DNA from: Agrococcus sp. KRD186
GTDB lineage: Bacteria; Actinomycetota; Actinomycetes; Actinomycetales; Microbacteriaceae
Assembly (NCBI RefSeq): GCF_017168255.1
Contig: NZ_JABFAP010000001.1
Span: 2,598,449-2,662,448 of the forward strand
Direction: 5' to 3'
Length of the DNA: 64,000 bases
Shown: piece after piece, positions 26,387 to 34,184 of the stretch
Numbering within the stretch: the stretch's first letter is position 1
How the letters are laid out: each line of letters opens with the position of its first letter
Notes under the pieces: generated by a model
Seen by the model: the letters and a program-made list of their open reading frames with translations, nothing else
The model's database searches: none
Told to the model about the DNA's origin: nothing
Translations under genes and position numbers: made by a program

Positions 26387-27787
26387 ATGACCGCGAAAAC
26401 CGCCCGCACCGGCACCCGCAAGAGCGCAACACGCCGCACCCCCAGCACCTGGGGCACGACCGAGCAGCTGCCCTCGGGCCGCTGGCGAGCCCGCTATCGG
26501 CTCGCCGGCCGCAGCATCGCCGCCGGCCGCACGTTCGACACCCGCGAGCAGGCCGCCGCCTGGCTCGCCGGCGAGCACGCCGACCGCTCGCGCGGCGTCT
26601 GGGTCGACCCCGAGACCGGCTCGCAGACGCTCGCCGACTACGCCCGCGAGTGGCTCGCCGGCCGCGTCGACCTCACCCCGCGCACGGCCGAGCTGTACGC
26701 CGACACGCTCGAGCGCTGGGTGCTGCCGCGCTTCCAGCTGCCCGGCCGGCGCGGCGGCATCGAGCTGGGCAGCATCGAGCTGCGCGAGCTGTCGCCGGCG
26801 GTGGTGCGCGCCTGGCACTCGGCCATGTTCGACGCCGCCCGCGCCGCCGGCCTCGCCCGCCAGGCCTCGGCCTCGACCGCCCGCGACCCGCACCCGGCCC
26901 GCCGCTGGGCCGCGCACAAGGGCATGAGCGTGCCCGCCACCGGCAAGCTCTCCGACGAGGTGCTGCGCGCCTGGCGGGCCGCCGGCGAGCCGGTACTGCC
27001 GGTGCTGCGCGCCAAGCCCGAGCACGACCTGGCCTCGGCCGGCCGCTCGACCGCCGCCCGCGCCTACGCGCTGCTGCGCAACATCTGCAACGCCGCCAAG
27101 GCCGACGAGCTGCTGACCGGCGACAACCCCTGCCGGGTGCGCGGTGCCGGCCAGCACACCGCCGCCGAGCGCTCGACCGCCAACCCCGCCGAGGTCGCCG
27201 CGCTCGCCGCCGCGATGCCGGTGCACCTCTCGGCCGCCGTCACGCTCGCCGCCTGGTCGGGGCTGCGACGCGGCGAACTGTTCGCCCTCGCCCGCCGGCA
27301 CGTCGACCTCGACGCCGGCACGCTGCGCGTCGAGCGAGCACTGCTCGAGCTGCGCGGCCAGGGCATCACGTTCGGCGAGACCAAGACGCGCAAGAGCCGC
27401 CGGCTGGTGCACCTGCCGCCGTTCGCGGTGGCGATCCTCGAGGCGCACATGCGCGAGCACGTCGCAGCTGCGCCCGACGCGCTGCTGTTTTCGACCAACG
27501 GCGCACCGGTGAGCGTGTCGCGGCTGTCGCAGTGGTTCAAGGCCGCCCGGCTCACGGTCGGCCGGCTCGACCTCACCTGGCACGACCTGCGCCACACCGG
27601 CGCGACGCTCGCCTACCGCGCCGGCGCATCGGTGCCCGAGGTGCAGGCCCGGCTCGGCCACACGACCATGCGCGCCGCGCTGATCTACGCGCACGCCGCC
27701 GACGACTCCGACCGGATTCTCGCCGAGCGCCTGGACGCGCTCTACGCCGCCGAGTCGACCGCGCCGAGACTGCGCGCGGTGGGCTGA
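26387..27787 (+). CDS. tyrosine-type site-specific integrase
   Basis: The 466-residue integrase has an N-terminal arm-binding region (SGRWRARYRLAGRSIAAGRTF), a core-binding SAM-like domain (about 75-230) and a complete catalytic domain: Arg294 in WSGLRRGEL, the beta-hairpin Lys region ETKTRKSRR, His399 and Arg402 in HDLRHTGATL, His425 in RLGHTT and nucleophile Tyr434 in ALIYAHA. It lies 119 bp from attL and reads into the element, the normal position for the enzyme that integrates it into tRNA-Gly. The core-binding domain carries an insert of about 50 residues (near 150-200) compared with compact phage integrases. Confidence 0.92.
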   Translation: MTAKTARTGTRKSATRRTPSTWGTTEQLPSGRWRARYRLAGRSIAAGRTFDTREQAAAWLAGEHADRSRGVWVDPETGSQTLADYAREWLAGRVDLTPRTAELYADTLERWVLPRFQLPGRRGGIELGSIELRELSPAVVRAWHSAMFDAARAAGLARQASASTARDPHPARRWAAHKGMSVPATGKLSDEVLRAWRAAGEPVLPVLRAKPEHDLASAGRSTAARAYALLRNICNAAKADELLTGDNPCRVRGAGQHTAAERSTANPAEVAALAAAMPVHLSAAVTLAAWSGLRRGELFALARRHVDLDAGTLRVERALLELRGQGITFGETKTRKSRRLVHLPPFAVAILEAHMREHVAAAPDALLFSTNGAPVSVSRLSQWFKAARLTVGRLDLTWHDLRHTGATLAYRAGASVPEVQARLGHTTMRAALIYAHAADDSDRILAERLDALYAAESTAPRLRAVG

Positions 27788-27810
27788 CCATGAGAGAAGC
27801 CCCGCATCGC

Positions 27811-27836
27811 ACGCCTGCAACGCCTGCACGCCTGCA
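27811..27836 (-). repeat. inverted-orientation iteron cluster (ACGCCTGCA x3)
   Basis: Three adjacent copies of ACGCCTGCA (the third lacking its first A) follow the integrase stop. They are the reverse complement of the TGCAGGCGT units at 31738-31885 and probably bind the same protein. Confidence 0.6.
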
Positions 27837-27909
27837 CCTGTCGGCCGAGTGTCAACCGAGTGCTACACCTCGGCTGGCCCATGTGGGTGCGCGGGTGCAT
27901 GGTGGACTC

Positions 27910-28308
27910 ATGCAGACGACAGTGGCGACGAACGGGCACCGGGGGACACCTCCCATGCCCACCGGCCTGGTGTCGATCACCGGGCAGCTGCTGCCGCACA
28001 AGATGCACGAGCTTGTGCGCTGGGCCGAGTCGGTCTCGCGCGAGGTGGCCGAATCGTGGGCCGCGCTCGGCGTCTACACCGGCTCGGGTCGCTGGGGCCG
28101 CCACTGGCTGCGCGTGCGCGGCTGGGCGCAGCTGCTGCTGGTGCTCACCGAGGCTCGAGCAGCGCTCGAACTGCTCGAGGCCGAGCCGCACCCGGTGCAG
28201 CGGCGACGCGCCACGGATGACGCGCCGCCCCCGCCGCGAGCACCGCGCGTGCTCACGGCCGCGCCGCGCGCGCCAGGTGCAGTCGCCGCCGACCCGGCAG
28301 CGATCTAA
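27910..28308 (+). CDS. hypothetical protein of the integrative element
   Basis: This 132-residue protein has a helical core (residues 15-95) rich in Trp, Arg and Glu (LVRWAESVSREVAESWAAL, GRWGRHWLRVRGWAQLLL) and a Pro/Ala-rich disordered tail. I do not recognise the family; a DNA- or protein-binding accessory role is a guess. The ATG follows GGTGGACTC, which also resembles the GTGGACTCAC arm-site repeat. The gene is between the integrase and the MITE-like insertion, in the same direction as both. Confidence 0.5.
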   Translation: MQTTVATNGHRGTPPMPTGLVSITGQLLPHKMHELVRWAESVSREVAESWAALGVYTGSGRWGRHWLRVRGWAQLLLVLTEARAALELLEAEPHPVQRRRATDDAPPPPRAPRVLTAAPRAPGAVAADPAAI

Positions 28309-28375
28309 GCACCGCGCAGCCGCTCGACCCCCGCGCCCATCGCGCGCGCAGTCGCAGCTGACGATCCAGGGCTGA

Positions 28376-28635
28376 CCCCAATGCCGTTCGGTTAGCCGTC
28401 GGGCGGTGATGTCAAGCAGCGCGTCCGCGTGGCTCCCGTTGGAGAGCCGCAGCCCTTGTAGAAGTGGATCTGTCCGCCAAGACCGATCTCTTCACAAGGG
28501 CTGCGCGCGTGATCAAACGCGCCATCTCCAAGTACCGGGCCAAGGGCCGCGAGATCGACCGACGCACCTATCCCGCGACACTCCACACCAGAATCTTGAC
28601 CCCCGGCCCCGACGGCTAACCGAACGGCATTGGGG
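28376..28635. mobile_element. MITE-like element with 28-bp perfect terminal inverted repeats
   Basis: The ends are CCCCAATGCCGTTCGGTTAG and onward (28376-28403) and its exact reverse complement (28608-28635), flanked by a 4-bp CTGA duplication. Inside is a second inverted repeat, GCAGCCCTTGT / ACAAGGGCTGC (about 28450-28503). An open end reads ARVIKRAISKYR...RTYPATLHTRIL and stops in the right terminal repeat, resembling the C-terminal tail of an IS4-type transposase. No transposase core remains, so it would depend on a full IS elsewhere. It fills most of the 28309-28681 gap. Confidence 0.7.
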
Positions 28636-28659
28636 CTGACCCCACCCCAGAATTAGGGC

Positions 28660-28680
28660 GCGTTGTTCGAAAGGCAACGC
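28660..28680 (+). promoter_or_regulatory. small inverted repeat over the operon's ribosome-binding site
   Basis: GCGTTG-N9-CAACGC surrounds AAAGG just before the ATG at 28682. It could be an autoregulatory operator of the HTH protein or a hairpin limiting translation of the operon. Confidence 0.35.
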
Positions 28681-28681
28681 A

Positions 28682-28894
28682 ATGCACACCCCCAACCAAG
28701 AGCAGCGCCGCCTGCTCACCCTGCTCGAGGTCGCCGAGGTGCTCGGCACCGGCGAGCGCATGGCCCGCCGCATCGTCAGCGAGCGCCGCGTGCCCGTCGT
28801 CAAGGTCGGCCGTCACGTGCGCGTGTGGTCAGACGACCTCGACGCCTACCTCGAGTCCAACACCGAGCCCGCAACCCGCGCGGCCAAGCGATGA
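28682..28894 (+). CDS. excisionase-like helix-turn-helix protein
   Basis: This 70-residue protein is a single MerR/excisionase-type HTH domain: LLTLLEVAEVLGTGERMARR (recognition helices), then ERRVPVVKVGRHVRVWSDDLDAYL, the wing and last helix typical of the helix_turn_helix_17 excisionase family. In such elements it directs excision together with the integrase and often represses the early promoter. It is the first gene of a five-gene unit; its TGA overlaps the next ATG by 4 bp. Confidence 0.82.
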   Translation: MHTPNQEQRRLLTLLEVAEVLGTGERMARRIVSERRVPVVKVGRHVRVWSDDLDAYLESNTEPATRAAKR

Positions 28895-29130
28895 GCGCGC
28901 CGCTGCCTGCGCGCGCCCCCCTGCACGCGCAGCTGCTGCTGACCGTGCTGCCTCACCTGTCGCCCGCCGTGCTTGAGCACCCCGGCTCGCGCGCATTCCG
29001 AGCAGCCGTGCGCCGGGCAGCGCTCGAGCACGCCGGCGGGCTGACGCTAAGCCGGCGCGAGCTGGCCGCCGGCGTCGCCTGGCTGCGCCGAGCCGGCTGC
29101 TGGCCCGGCGCCGAGGCGGTGCACGCATGA
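28891..29130 (+). CDS. small hypothetical protein of the replication operon
   Basis: The 79-residue product is Ala/Arg/Leu-rich and mostly helical (LLLTVLPHLSPAVLEHPGS, AVRRAALEHAGGLTLSRREL). It has no known motif. Its start overlaps the stop of the excisionase-like gene (ATGA) and its own stop overlaps the next start in the same way, which argues that it is translated. The function is unknown. Confidence 0.6.
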   Translation: MSAPLPARAPLHAQLLLTVLPHLSPAVLEHPGSRAFRAAVRRAALEHAGGLTLSRRELAAGVAWLRRAGCWPGAEAVHA

Positions 29131-29393
29131 TGCACCTCGAGCGCGCCAGCCACATGCCCGGCCCATCCCTCAACCGCGTGCGTGCGCAGCAGCGTGCCCT
29201 CGTGGCCGAGTTGCGCGAGCAGCTCGCGCGGTGCGAGCCCGACACCCCCGCCTATGCCGAGCTCGCGCACGACCTGCACGAGGTGTACCGGCGGATGCTC
29301 GGCCACTCGAGCAGCTCGCCGCAGGCCCGCGACGACCTGCGCCGCGAGCAGCACCGGCAGCGATGGGAGGCCGACAATGCCGACGACGCATGA
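29127..29393 (+). CDS. small coiled-coil-type hypothetical protein of the replication operon
   Basis: This 88-residue charged helical protein has VRAQQRALVAELREQLARCE as a probable coiled coil. The ending DDLRREQHRQRWEADNADDA reads on 17 bp into the primase gene, in another frame. Small proteins of this size before a primase in satellite elements are often replication accessory factors, but no family is recognised here. Confidence 0.6.
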   Translation: MMHLERASHMPGPSLNRVRAQQRALVAELREQLARCEPDTPAYAELAHDLHEVYRRMLGHSSSSPQARDDLRREQHRQRWEADNADDA

Positions 29394-30129
29394 CGCCCTC
29401 GCCCTCGCCGCCGCCGGCTGGCAGCTGCTGCCGCTGCGCGGCAAGGTGCCGCTCACGGCGCACGGCGTGCGCGACGCATCCGCCGACCCCGAGCAGGTGC
29501 GCGCCTGGTGGCCCGCCGGCGCGCTGCACAACCTCGGCGCGCGGGTGCCCGGCGGGCTCGTAGTGCTCGACCTTGACCCGCGCAACGGGGGCACACTCGA
29601 CACGCTCGCCGGCGCAGCTGGTGACGAGCTGCCGGCCACGCTCACGGTGCTGTCGGGACGTGGCGACGGTGGTCGGCACCTGTACTTCCAGCACCCCGGC
29701 GGCCGGCTCACCTCCACCCGCCTGCCCGAGGGCATCGACGTGAAGACCTCGACGGGGTACTGCGTCATGCCGCCGAGCCTGCACCCGGCGACCGGGCAGC
29801 CCTACCGCTGGCTCGGCGACGCCGGCCCGGCTCGGCTGCCGCACACGCTCGCGCAGCTGCTGCGCGTGCCGTCGCTGCCTCGGCCGGCGGCACCGCTGCG
29901 CGCCGATGCCGGGCTCGACGCCAAGGCCGCGCATCTGGTCGAGTACGTCGGCCGGCTGCCCGAGGGCAAGCGCAACGCCGGGCTCTACTGGGCCGCCTGC
30001 CGAGCGCATGACGAGGGGCAGCCGGCTGGCACGTTCGACGCGCTCGAGCGAGCCGCGCTGAGCATCGGCTTGCCCGCCGCCGAGGCTCGCGCCACCATCG
30101 CATCGGCGCGCCGAGGCGGTGCCGCATGA
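29377..30129 (+). CDS. prim-pol domain DNA primase/polymerase (N-terminal type)
   Basis: The 250-residue protein has the bifunctional primase-polymerase signature. LALAAAGWQLLPLRGKVPL opens the domain, LVVLDLDPRNGG carries the metal-binding D-x-D, and SGRGDGGRHLYFQ contains the conserved basic/His motif. VKTSTGYCVMPPSLHP and GQPYRWL complete it. A helical tail of about 70 residues resembles a PriCT-type end. It is split from its ATPase partner, which overlaps it by 4 bp. Start ATG 29377 follows GGGAGGCCGACA. It would prime or initiate replication of the excised element. Confidence 0.85.
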   Translation: MPTTHDALALAAAGWQLLPLRGKVPLTAHGVRDASADPEQVRAWWPAGALHNLGARVPGGLVVLDLDPRNGGTLDTLAGAAGDELPATLTVLSGRGDGGRHLYFQHPGGRLTSTRLPEGIDVKTSTGYCVMPPSLHPATGQPYRWLGDAGPARLPHTLAQLLRVPSLPRPAAPLRADAGLDAKAAHLVEYVGRLPEGKRNAGLYWAACRAHDEGQPAGTFDALERAALSIGLPAAEARATIASARRGGAA

Positions 30130-31634
30130 CGCCCACCGACGTGCCCGACGTGTCTGGCTTCCCTGAACCGCCCGAGCCCGAGCCGCAGGCCGAGGCTGGC
30201 AAGGCTGACGAGCGGCCAAGCGCGGCGACGCGGCTGGTGCGGCTGGCTGAGGGCCGCTACCGGCTCGGTGTCACGCCGAATGGCGAGCCGTTCGCCAGCG
30301 AGCGCGTGGGCAGCCAGCAGCACATCGCGCTGCCGCTGCGCGGTGGTCGCCTCGGCCTGCGCTTTGCGCTCGCCAGCGACTACTACGACCTCGAGGGCAA
30401 GGCAGCGCCGCAGGCGGCGCTGACGGATGCGCTGAGCGTGCTCGAGGGCAAGGCGCGCCGGCTCGAGCCGGTCGACCTGGCGATGCGGGTCGCCGAGGTC
30501 GACGGCGCGCTGTGGATCGACTCGGGCCGGCCTGACGGCAAGGTGTTCCACGTCACGCCGCAGGCGGTCGAGCTGCTCGACTCGGCACCGGTCATGTTCC
30601 GGCGCACCGAGCTGACCGACGCCATGCCGCTGCCCGAGCCCGGCGGCTCGCTCGCCGAGCTGTGGGACTTCCTGAACGTCGCGCCCGGCGACCGCCCGCT
30701 GCTCATCGCCGCGATGGTCGCCGCGTTCCGGCCCGATATCCCGCACCCCATCCCGACGCTGGCCGGCGAGCAGGGCACCGGCAAGAGCACCGCCGCCGCG
30801 ATGCTCGTGCAGCTGCTCGACCCGACGACCGTGCCGCTGCGCAAGCCGCCGCGCGACTCCGACTCGCTCGTGACGGCGCTCTCGGGCTCATGGGTGGCCG
30901 CGCTCGACAACATCTCGACGATGCCCGATTGGCTCAGCGACTCGCTGTGTCGAGCGGTCACCGGCGACGGCGACGTGCGCCGGCAGCTCTACACCGATAG
31001 CGGGCTGGCGGTGTTCCGGTTCCGGCGGCAGGTGGTGCTGACCGGCATCGACTTCGCCGGCCTGCGCGGCGACCTCGCCGAGCGGCTGCTGATGATCGAG
31101 CTGCACCGCATCCCCGACGACGCGCGCCGCGATGAGGAGTCGCTGCAAGCCCGCTGGGATGAGGCCCGCCCGCGTATCCTCGGCGCACTGCTCGAGCTGG
31201 TGGCGCAGGTGCAGCAGCTGCTGCCGACGATCAAGCTCGCGCAGTTGCCGCGCATGGCCGACTACGCCCGCGTGCTGGCCGCCGTCGACCGCCTGCACGG
31301 CACCGCCGGCCTGGCGCACTACCGCGCCCAGTCCGCCGAGGTCGCGGCCGACACGCTCACGTCGTCACCGTTCACGGCGCTACTGCTCGGGCTGCGGCTC
31401 GACGTGCTGGGCACGGCAGCCGAGCTGCTCGAGGTGGTGCGACCGCACGACGGCGAATGGCGCGAGCCTCGCGACTGGCCGAAGAACGCCCGCGCCGTCA
31501 CCTCGACGCTGCGCCGCGACGCGCCCGCGCTGCGTAAGAACGGGTGGACGGTGGACGACGAGGGCGACGACCGCACCGGTGTGAAGCAGTGGCACGTGTG
31601 CAGCCCCGAAGCAACCTGCAAGCACGACGCCTGA
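30126..31634 (+). CDS. D5/primase-helicase-like P-loop ATPase (replication protein)
   Basis: The 502-residue protein has an N-terminal accessory region (about 1-175) and an AAA-type ATPase core: Walker A TLAGEQGTGKSTAAAML near residue 220, Walker B-like WVAALDNIST near 262, and sensor VVLTGIDFAGLRGDLAERLL. The layout matches the helicase partner of prim-pol proteins in phages and satellites. It overlaps the primase gene by 4 bp and is followed by the iteron array, so it is the probable replicative helicase or initiator acting there. The last 60 residues look like a winged-helix (WPKNARAVTSTLRRDAPAL). Confidence 0.8.
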   Translation: MTPTDVPDVSGFPEPPEPEPQAEAGKADERPSAATRLVRLAEGRYRLGVTPNGEPFASERVGSQQHIALPLRGGRLGLRFALASDYYDLEGKAAPQAALTDALSVLEGKARRLEPVDLAMRVAEVDGALWIDSGRPDGKVFHVTPQAVELLDSAPVMFRRTELTDAMPLPEPGGSLAELWDFLNVAPGDRPLLIAAMVAAFRPDIPHPIPTLAGEQGTGKSTAAAMLVQLLDPTTVPLRKPPRDSDSLVTALSGSWVAALDNISTMPDWLSDSLCRAVTGDGDVRRQLYTDSGLAVFRFRRQVVLTGIDFAGLRGDLAERLLMIELHRIPDDARRDEESLQARWDEARPRILGALLELVAQVQQLLPTIKLAQLPRMADYARVLAAVDRLHGTAGLAHYRAQSAEVAADTLTSSPFTALLLGLRLDVLGTAAELLEVVRPHDGEWREPRDWPKNARAVTSTLRRDAPALRKNGWTVDDEGDDRTGVKQWHVCSPEATCKHDA

Positions 31635-31737
31635 GGGTGACGCGCCCCCGGTCACGCCCGCTCGTGACCGGGGGCGACCTGTGCCGGCGTCGCGCCGGCG
31701 TCATGCAGGCGTCGCGGCTGGCTGACGCCTGCACCGG

Positions 31738-31885
31738 GTGCAGGCATTGCAGGCGTTGCAGGCGTCGGATGCAGGCCCGCTCTCGGCATGAGTGCAGGCG
31801 TTGCAGGCGTTGCAGGCGTCGGATGCAGGCCCGCTCTCGCCGCTTGCCCTCGAGGTGCAGGCGTTGCAGGCGTTGCAGGCGTCGA
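31738..31885 (+). repeat. iteron array, TGCAGGCGT repeats in three clusters (candidate origin)
   Basis: Clusters begin at 31738, 31792 and 31855, each with three direct 9-bp TGCAGGCGT-like units and ending GTCGGAT or GTCGAAT. The spacings of 54 and 63 bp are both multiples of 9. The array lies directly after the ATPase gene, with single units nearby at 31704 and, inverted, at 31723. The rest of the 647-bp gap 31635-32281 holds a hairpin at 31909 and AT-richer DNA to about 32060. No gene is convincing there. Confidence 0.7.
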
Positions 31886-31908
31886 ATACCGGCCATCTCT
31901 CATTGGTG

Positions 31909-31934
31909 GGGGCCGATTTTTTCAGGTCGGCCCC
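31909..31934. terminator. hairpin GGGGCCGA / TCGGCCCC with T-rich loop
   Basis: Perfect 8-bp arms enclose TTTTTTCAGG, beside the iteron array. It may be a terminator of the operon. Equally, it may be a structural part of the origin, because the T run is in the loop and not after the stem. Confidence 0.45.
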
Positions 31935-32281
31935 TCAGGACATCCCGCGCCGCCCCGTCTTGTTCCCCCCGATCCGCCCAGAAAAACCGCCGCCGAAGCG
32001 GGCGCAGCCCAGAGCTGCCGAAGCAATCGCGATGCGGCCCTATCTCTACGTTTTCCCAGGGCACGACGAATGCGCGGGCCGGTGGCCCGTTTGCGAGTGC
32101 ACGCTAGCGGCCGTGGCCGCGCGGTACGAAGCTCGGCGGCGTGTCATGCCCGCTCATGCCCGCTCGTGCTGCTCGCCAGCCGGACGACGGCACCGGCGGC
32201 GGTGAGCTGCCAAGCCGCTGCTCGCCGCCTCGCGTAGCCACGCCCGCGCGGCGCAACGATCCTTGCGCCGCGCGTTGTGCG

Positions 32282-32548
32282 CTAGGCGGTGCGGCGCAGC
32301 CAGGCGCGTGCGCCGATGTCGGTCAGCTGCCACCGGCTGCTGACCTCGAGCCCGAGTTGCTCCGCTGTAGCCTCGGCCGCTGCGACGAGCTCAGCGCCGG
32401 CCTTGACCGGCTCGAGCGGTGCGAGCCAGCCGAGCGCAATCGGCTCGGACGGGTGCGCGAGCTGCACGCCCACGTGTGGCACCGGCAAGTCGCGCCAATC
32501 CTCCCCGACGCGCGTGACGACCACGTAGGCGCGTGGCTCGGAGGTCAT
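32282..32548 (-). CDS. small hypothetical protein coupled to the second recombinase
   Basis: This 88-residue acidic protein begins MTSEPRAYVVVTRVGEDWRD and ends RWQLTDIGARAWLRRTA; the pattern beta-alpha with a C-terminal helix is not one I recognise. It overlaps the 3' end of the triple-domain recombinase gene by 4 bp, so both are made together. The two form the only leftward unit in the element. Confidence 0.6.
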   Translation of the reverse strand: MTSEPRAYVVVTRVGEDWRDLPVPHVGVQLAHPSEPIALGWLAPLEPVKAGAELVAAAEATAEQLGLEVSSRWQLTDIGARAWLRRTA

Positions 32549-33987
32549 GCTGCTGCCACCGCTTCGACCGCCGAGCGCAGGCGCGAGGGCGATAGCTGCA
32601 CGTAGCGCTGCGTGGTGGCCGGGCTCGAGTGGCCGAGCAGCTGCTGCACGGTCAGCAGGTCGCTCGAGGCGGTGTAGGCGAGCGTCGCGAAGCGGTGCCG
32701 CAGCGCGTGCATGGTCACGCCGTCGGGCAGCAGCGCTGAGATGCGCTTGCCGAGGTAGCGGGCGCTCAGGTGGCCATCGAGCCGGCCGGGGAATGCGTAG
32801 CCGTCCGGCAGTGCGAGCAGCTCGCGGGCGATGCTCGCCGGCAGCGGCACGGTGCGCTGTTTGTCGCCCTTGCCGTGCACGAGCAGCTCGTGCCCGCCCT
32901 CGGCCGGCAGCACATCGCACCGGTGCAGCACGGCGACCTCGCCGCGCCGCAGGCCCAGCTCGGCCGCGAGTCGCAGCGCGAGCGCGTCGGCATCGTTGGC
33001 TCGGGCGAGCGCGCCCCGGTACTCGTGCTCGAGCGCCGGCCTCGGCCGAGGCTGGCCGGCCTTGACGATGGGGAAGCGCCGCAGCGGCGACTCGAGCACC
33101 CTGCCGGTGTCCTCGGCCCAGCGGTAGAAGCCAATGAGCGCCGAGCGCGCCATGCGCCGAGTCTCCGGCTTCCAGCGCTTGCCGCCCATCCAGGCCAGCA
33201 CGTCATCGAGAGTCACCGCCCATGGCTCGAGCGATGCGTGCTCGCGCGCGAAGCGGGCGAGGATCTCGTGCCGCGACCGCACGGTGGACTCGAGCCGGCC
33301 GGCAGCGCGGGCCGAGGCGGCGAAGCTGCGCAGCGGCTCGCGCCACGCCTCGGGCACCGGCTTGGCGACCGCGCGCCGGCTCGGCTCGGCGCTCGGGTCG
33401 ACCGGCACCCGCCGGGTGCTCGCCGCCCACCGGTAGAACGCCCGCAGCGACGTGCGGTGTGCCTGCCGGTTGCTCGGGGCACCGGGCAGGCTCTCGAGCC
33501 AGGCCGCGAGCTGCTCGCCGGTCACCTCCCACGGCGAGCAGTCGGCCGCAGCTGCGAAGCGCGTCACGTGCTTGAGGCGCAGCGCGACCGTCGCCGGTTG
33601 CCGCTTGGCCTGCGCCTCGGCCGCCTCGAATGCCGTCAGCGCATCCTGCCAGCGCGCGGCGAGCGTGTAGCGCGTCACCGCCGGCCGTGCCGGTGCCGGG
33701 CTGGCGATGACGTGGCCGGCCTCGACCGCCCAGCCGTAGAACGCCCGCAGCGCGATGCCGTGGTGCTTGCGCGCATCCGGCGACGCCGGGTGCTGCTCGA
33801 GCCAGGCCGCGACATGCTCGCGCGCCACGGCGAACGGTGGCCGCTGCACCTCGCGCGCGAACGTGCGCAGGTAGCCGACGCGCTGCGCCGCCGTCACCGG
33901 CGACAGCAGCGCCTCGAGCTGCGCCTGCTCGAATGCCTCGAGCGCCTCGGCCCACGCGCCCGATGCGCGCCTCTGGGTACTGGTCAT
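32545..33987 (-). CDS. tyrosine recombinase with three tandem core-binding domains
   Basis: This 480-residue XerC/D-like recombinase has catalytic residues Arg347 (LGLRRGEV), Lys373 (HGKGDKQRT), His427 and Arg430 (HALRHRFAT), His453 (LGHSSPATT) and Tyr462, so it should be active. The N-terminal 310 residues are three repeats starting at about 12, 113 and 215. Each has the SAM-like core-binding pattern W-x3-L-x2-F ... F-A ... PW-x-VT ... L-AAWL ... LRAFYRWA. Usual relatives have one. It sits at the right end, reading leftward, opposite to the other integrase. It might resolve dimers of the replicating form, assist excision or act at a second target. Confidence 0.88.
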   Translation of the reverse strand: MTSTQRRASGAWAEALEAFEQAQLEALLSPVTAAQRVGYLRTFAREVQRPPFAVAREHVAAWLEQHPASPDARKHHGIALRAFYGWAVEAGHVIASPAPARPAVTRYTLAARWQDALTAFEAAEAQAKRQPATVALRLKHVTRFAAAADCSPWEVTGEQLAAWLESLPGAPSNRQAHRTSLRAFYRWAASTRRVPVDPSAEPSRRAVAKPVPEAWREPLRSFAASARAAGRLESTVRSRHEILARFAREHASLEPWAVTLDDVLAWMGGKRWKPETRRMARSALIGFYRWAEDTGRVLESPLRRFPIVKAGQPRPRPALEHEYRGALARANDADALALRLAAELGLRRGEVAVLHRCDVLPAEGGHELLVHGKGDKQRTVPLPASIARELLALPDGYAFPGRLDGHLSARYLGKRISALLPDGVTMHALRHRFATLAYTASSDLLTVQQLLGHSSPATTQRYVQLSPSRLRSAVEAVAAA

Positions 33988-34045
33988 CTGCTCCCCCTCG
34001 AATGTGGCCGCAGACTAAGCACCCCCGCCCACATCTGTCCAGCGC

Positions 34046-34144
34046 GTGGACTCGCGTGGACTCGTGACCGGTAAAACGCGGTCAATCGCGGTCGCCAGCG
34101 GTCAACGTCTGATAGCCTGACTCCCGCATGATTCCGCGGAATTC
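34046..34144. promoter_or_regulatory. right arm-type recombinase sites (candidate)
   Basis: GTGGACTCGC and GTGGACTCGT (34046-34065) mirror the GTGGACTCAC pair at the left end, and ATTCCGCGGAATTC (34131-34144) matches 26287-26300 exactly. Between them is AT-richer DNA with GGTCAATCGCGGTCG repeats. The space 33988-34184 also serves as the second recombinase's promoter region. Confidence 0.6.
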
Positions 34145-34184
34145 CGGGGCATCACGCACTGTTAGGGCAGGAGCCCTGGCGCGT

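Noticed and set aside
28376-28635. Integron attC site
   Set aside because: The core strings are GTTAGCC on the left and GGCTAAC on the right, the reverse of RYYYAAC...GTTRRRY, and the arms are perfect with a small duplication; a MITE fits better.
31738-31885. CRISPR array
   Set aside because: Units are 9 bp and adjacent, without unique spacers of constant length, and no cas genes are present; iterons fit better.
31792-32205. Reading frame of about 137 codons over the iteron array
   Set aside because: Its start lies inside the repeat (QALQALQAS), there is no ribosome-binding site, composition is repeat-driven and the opposite strand is equally open.
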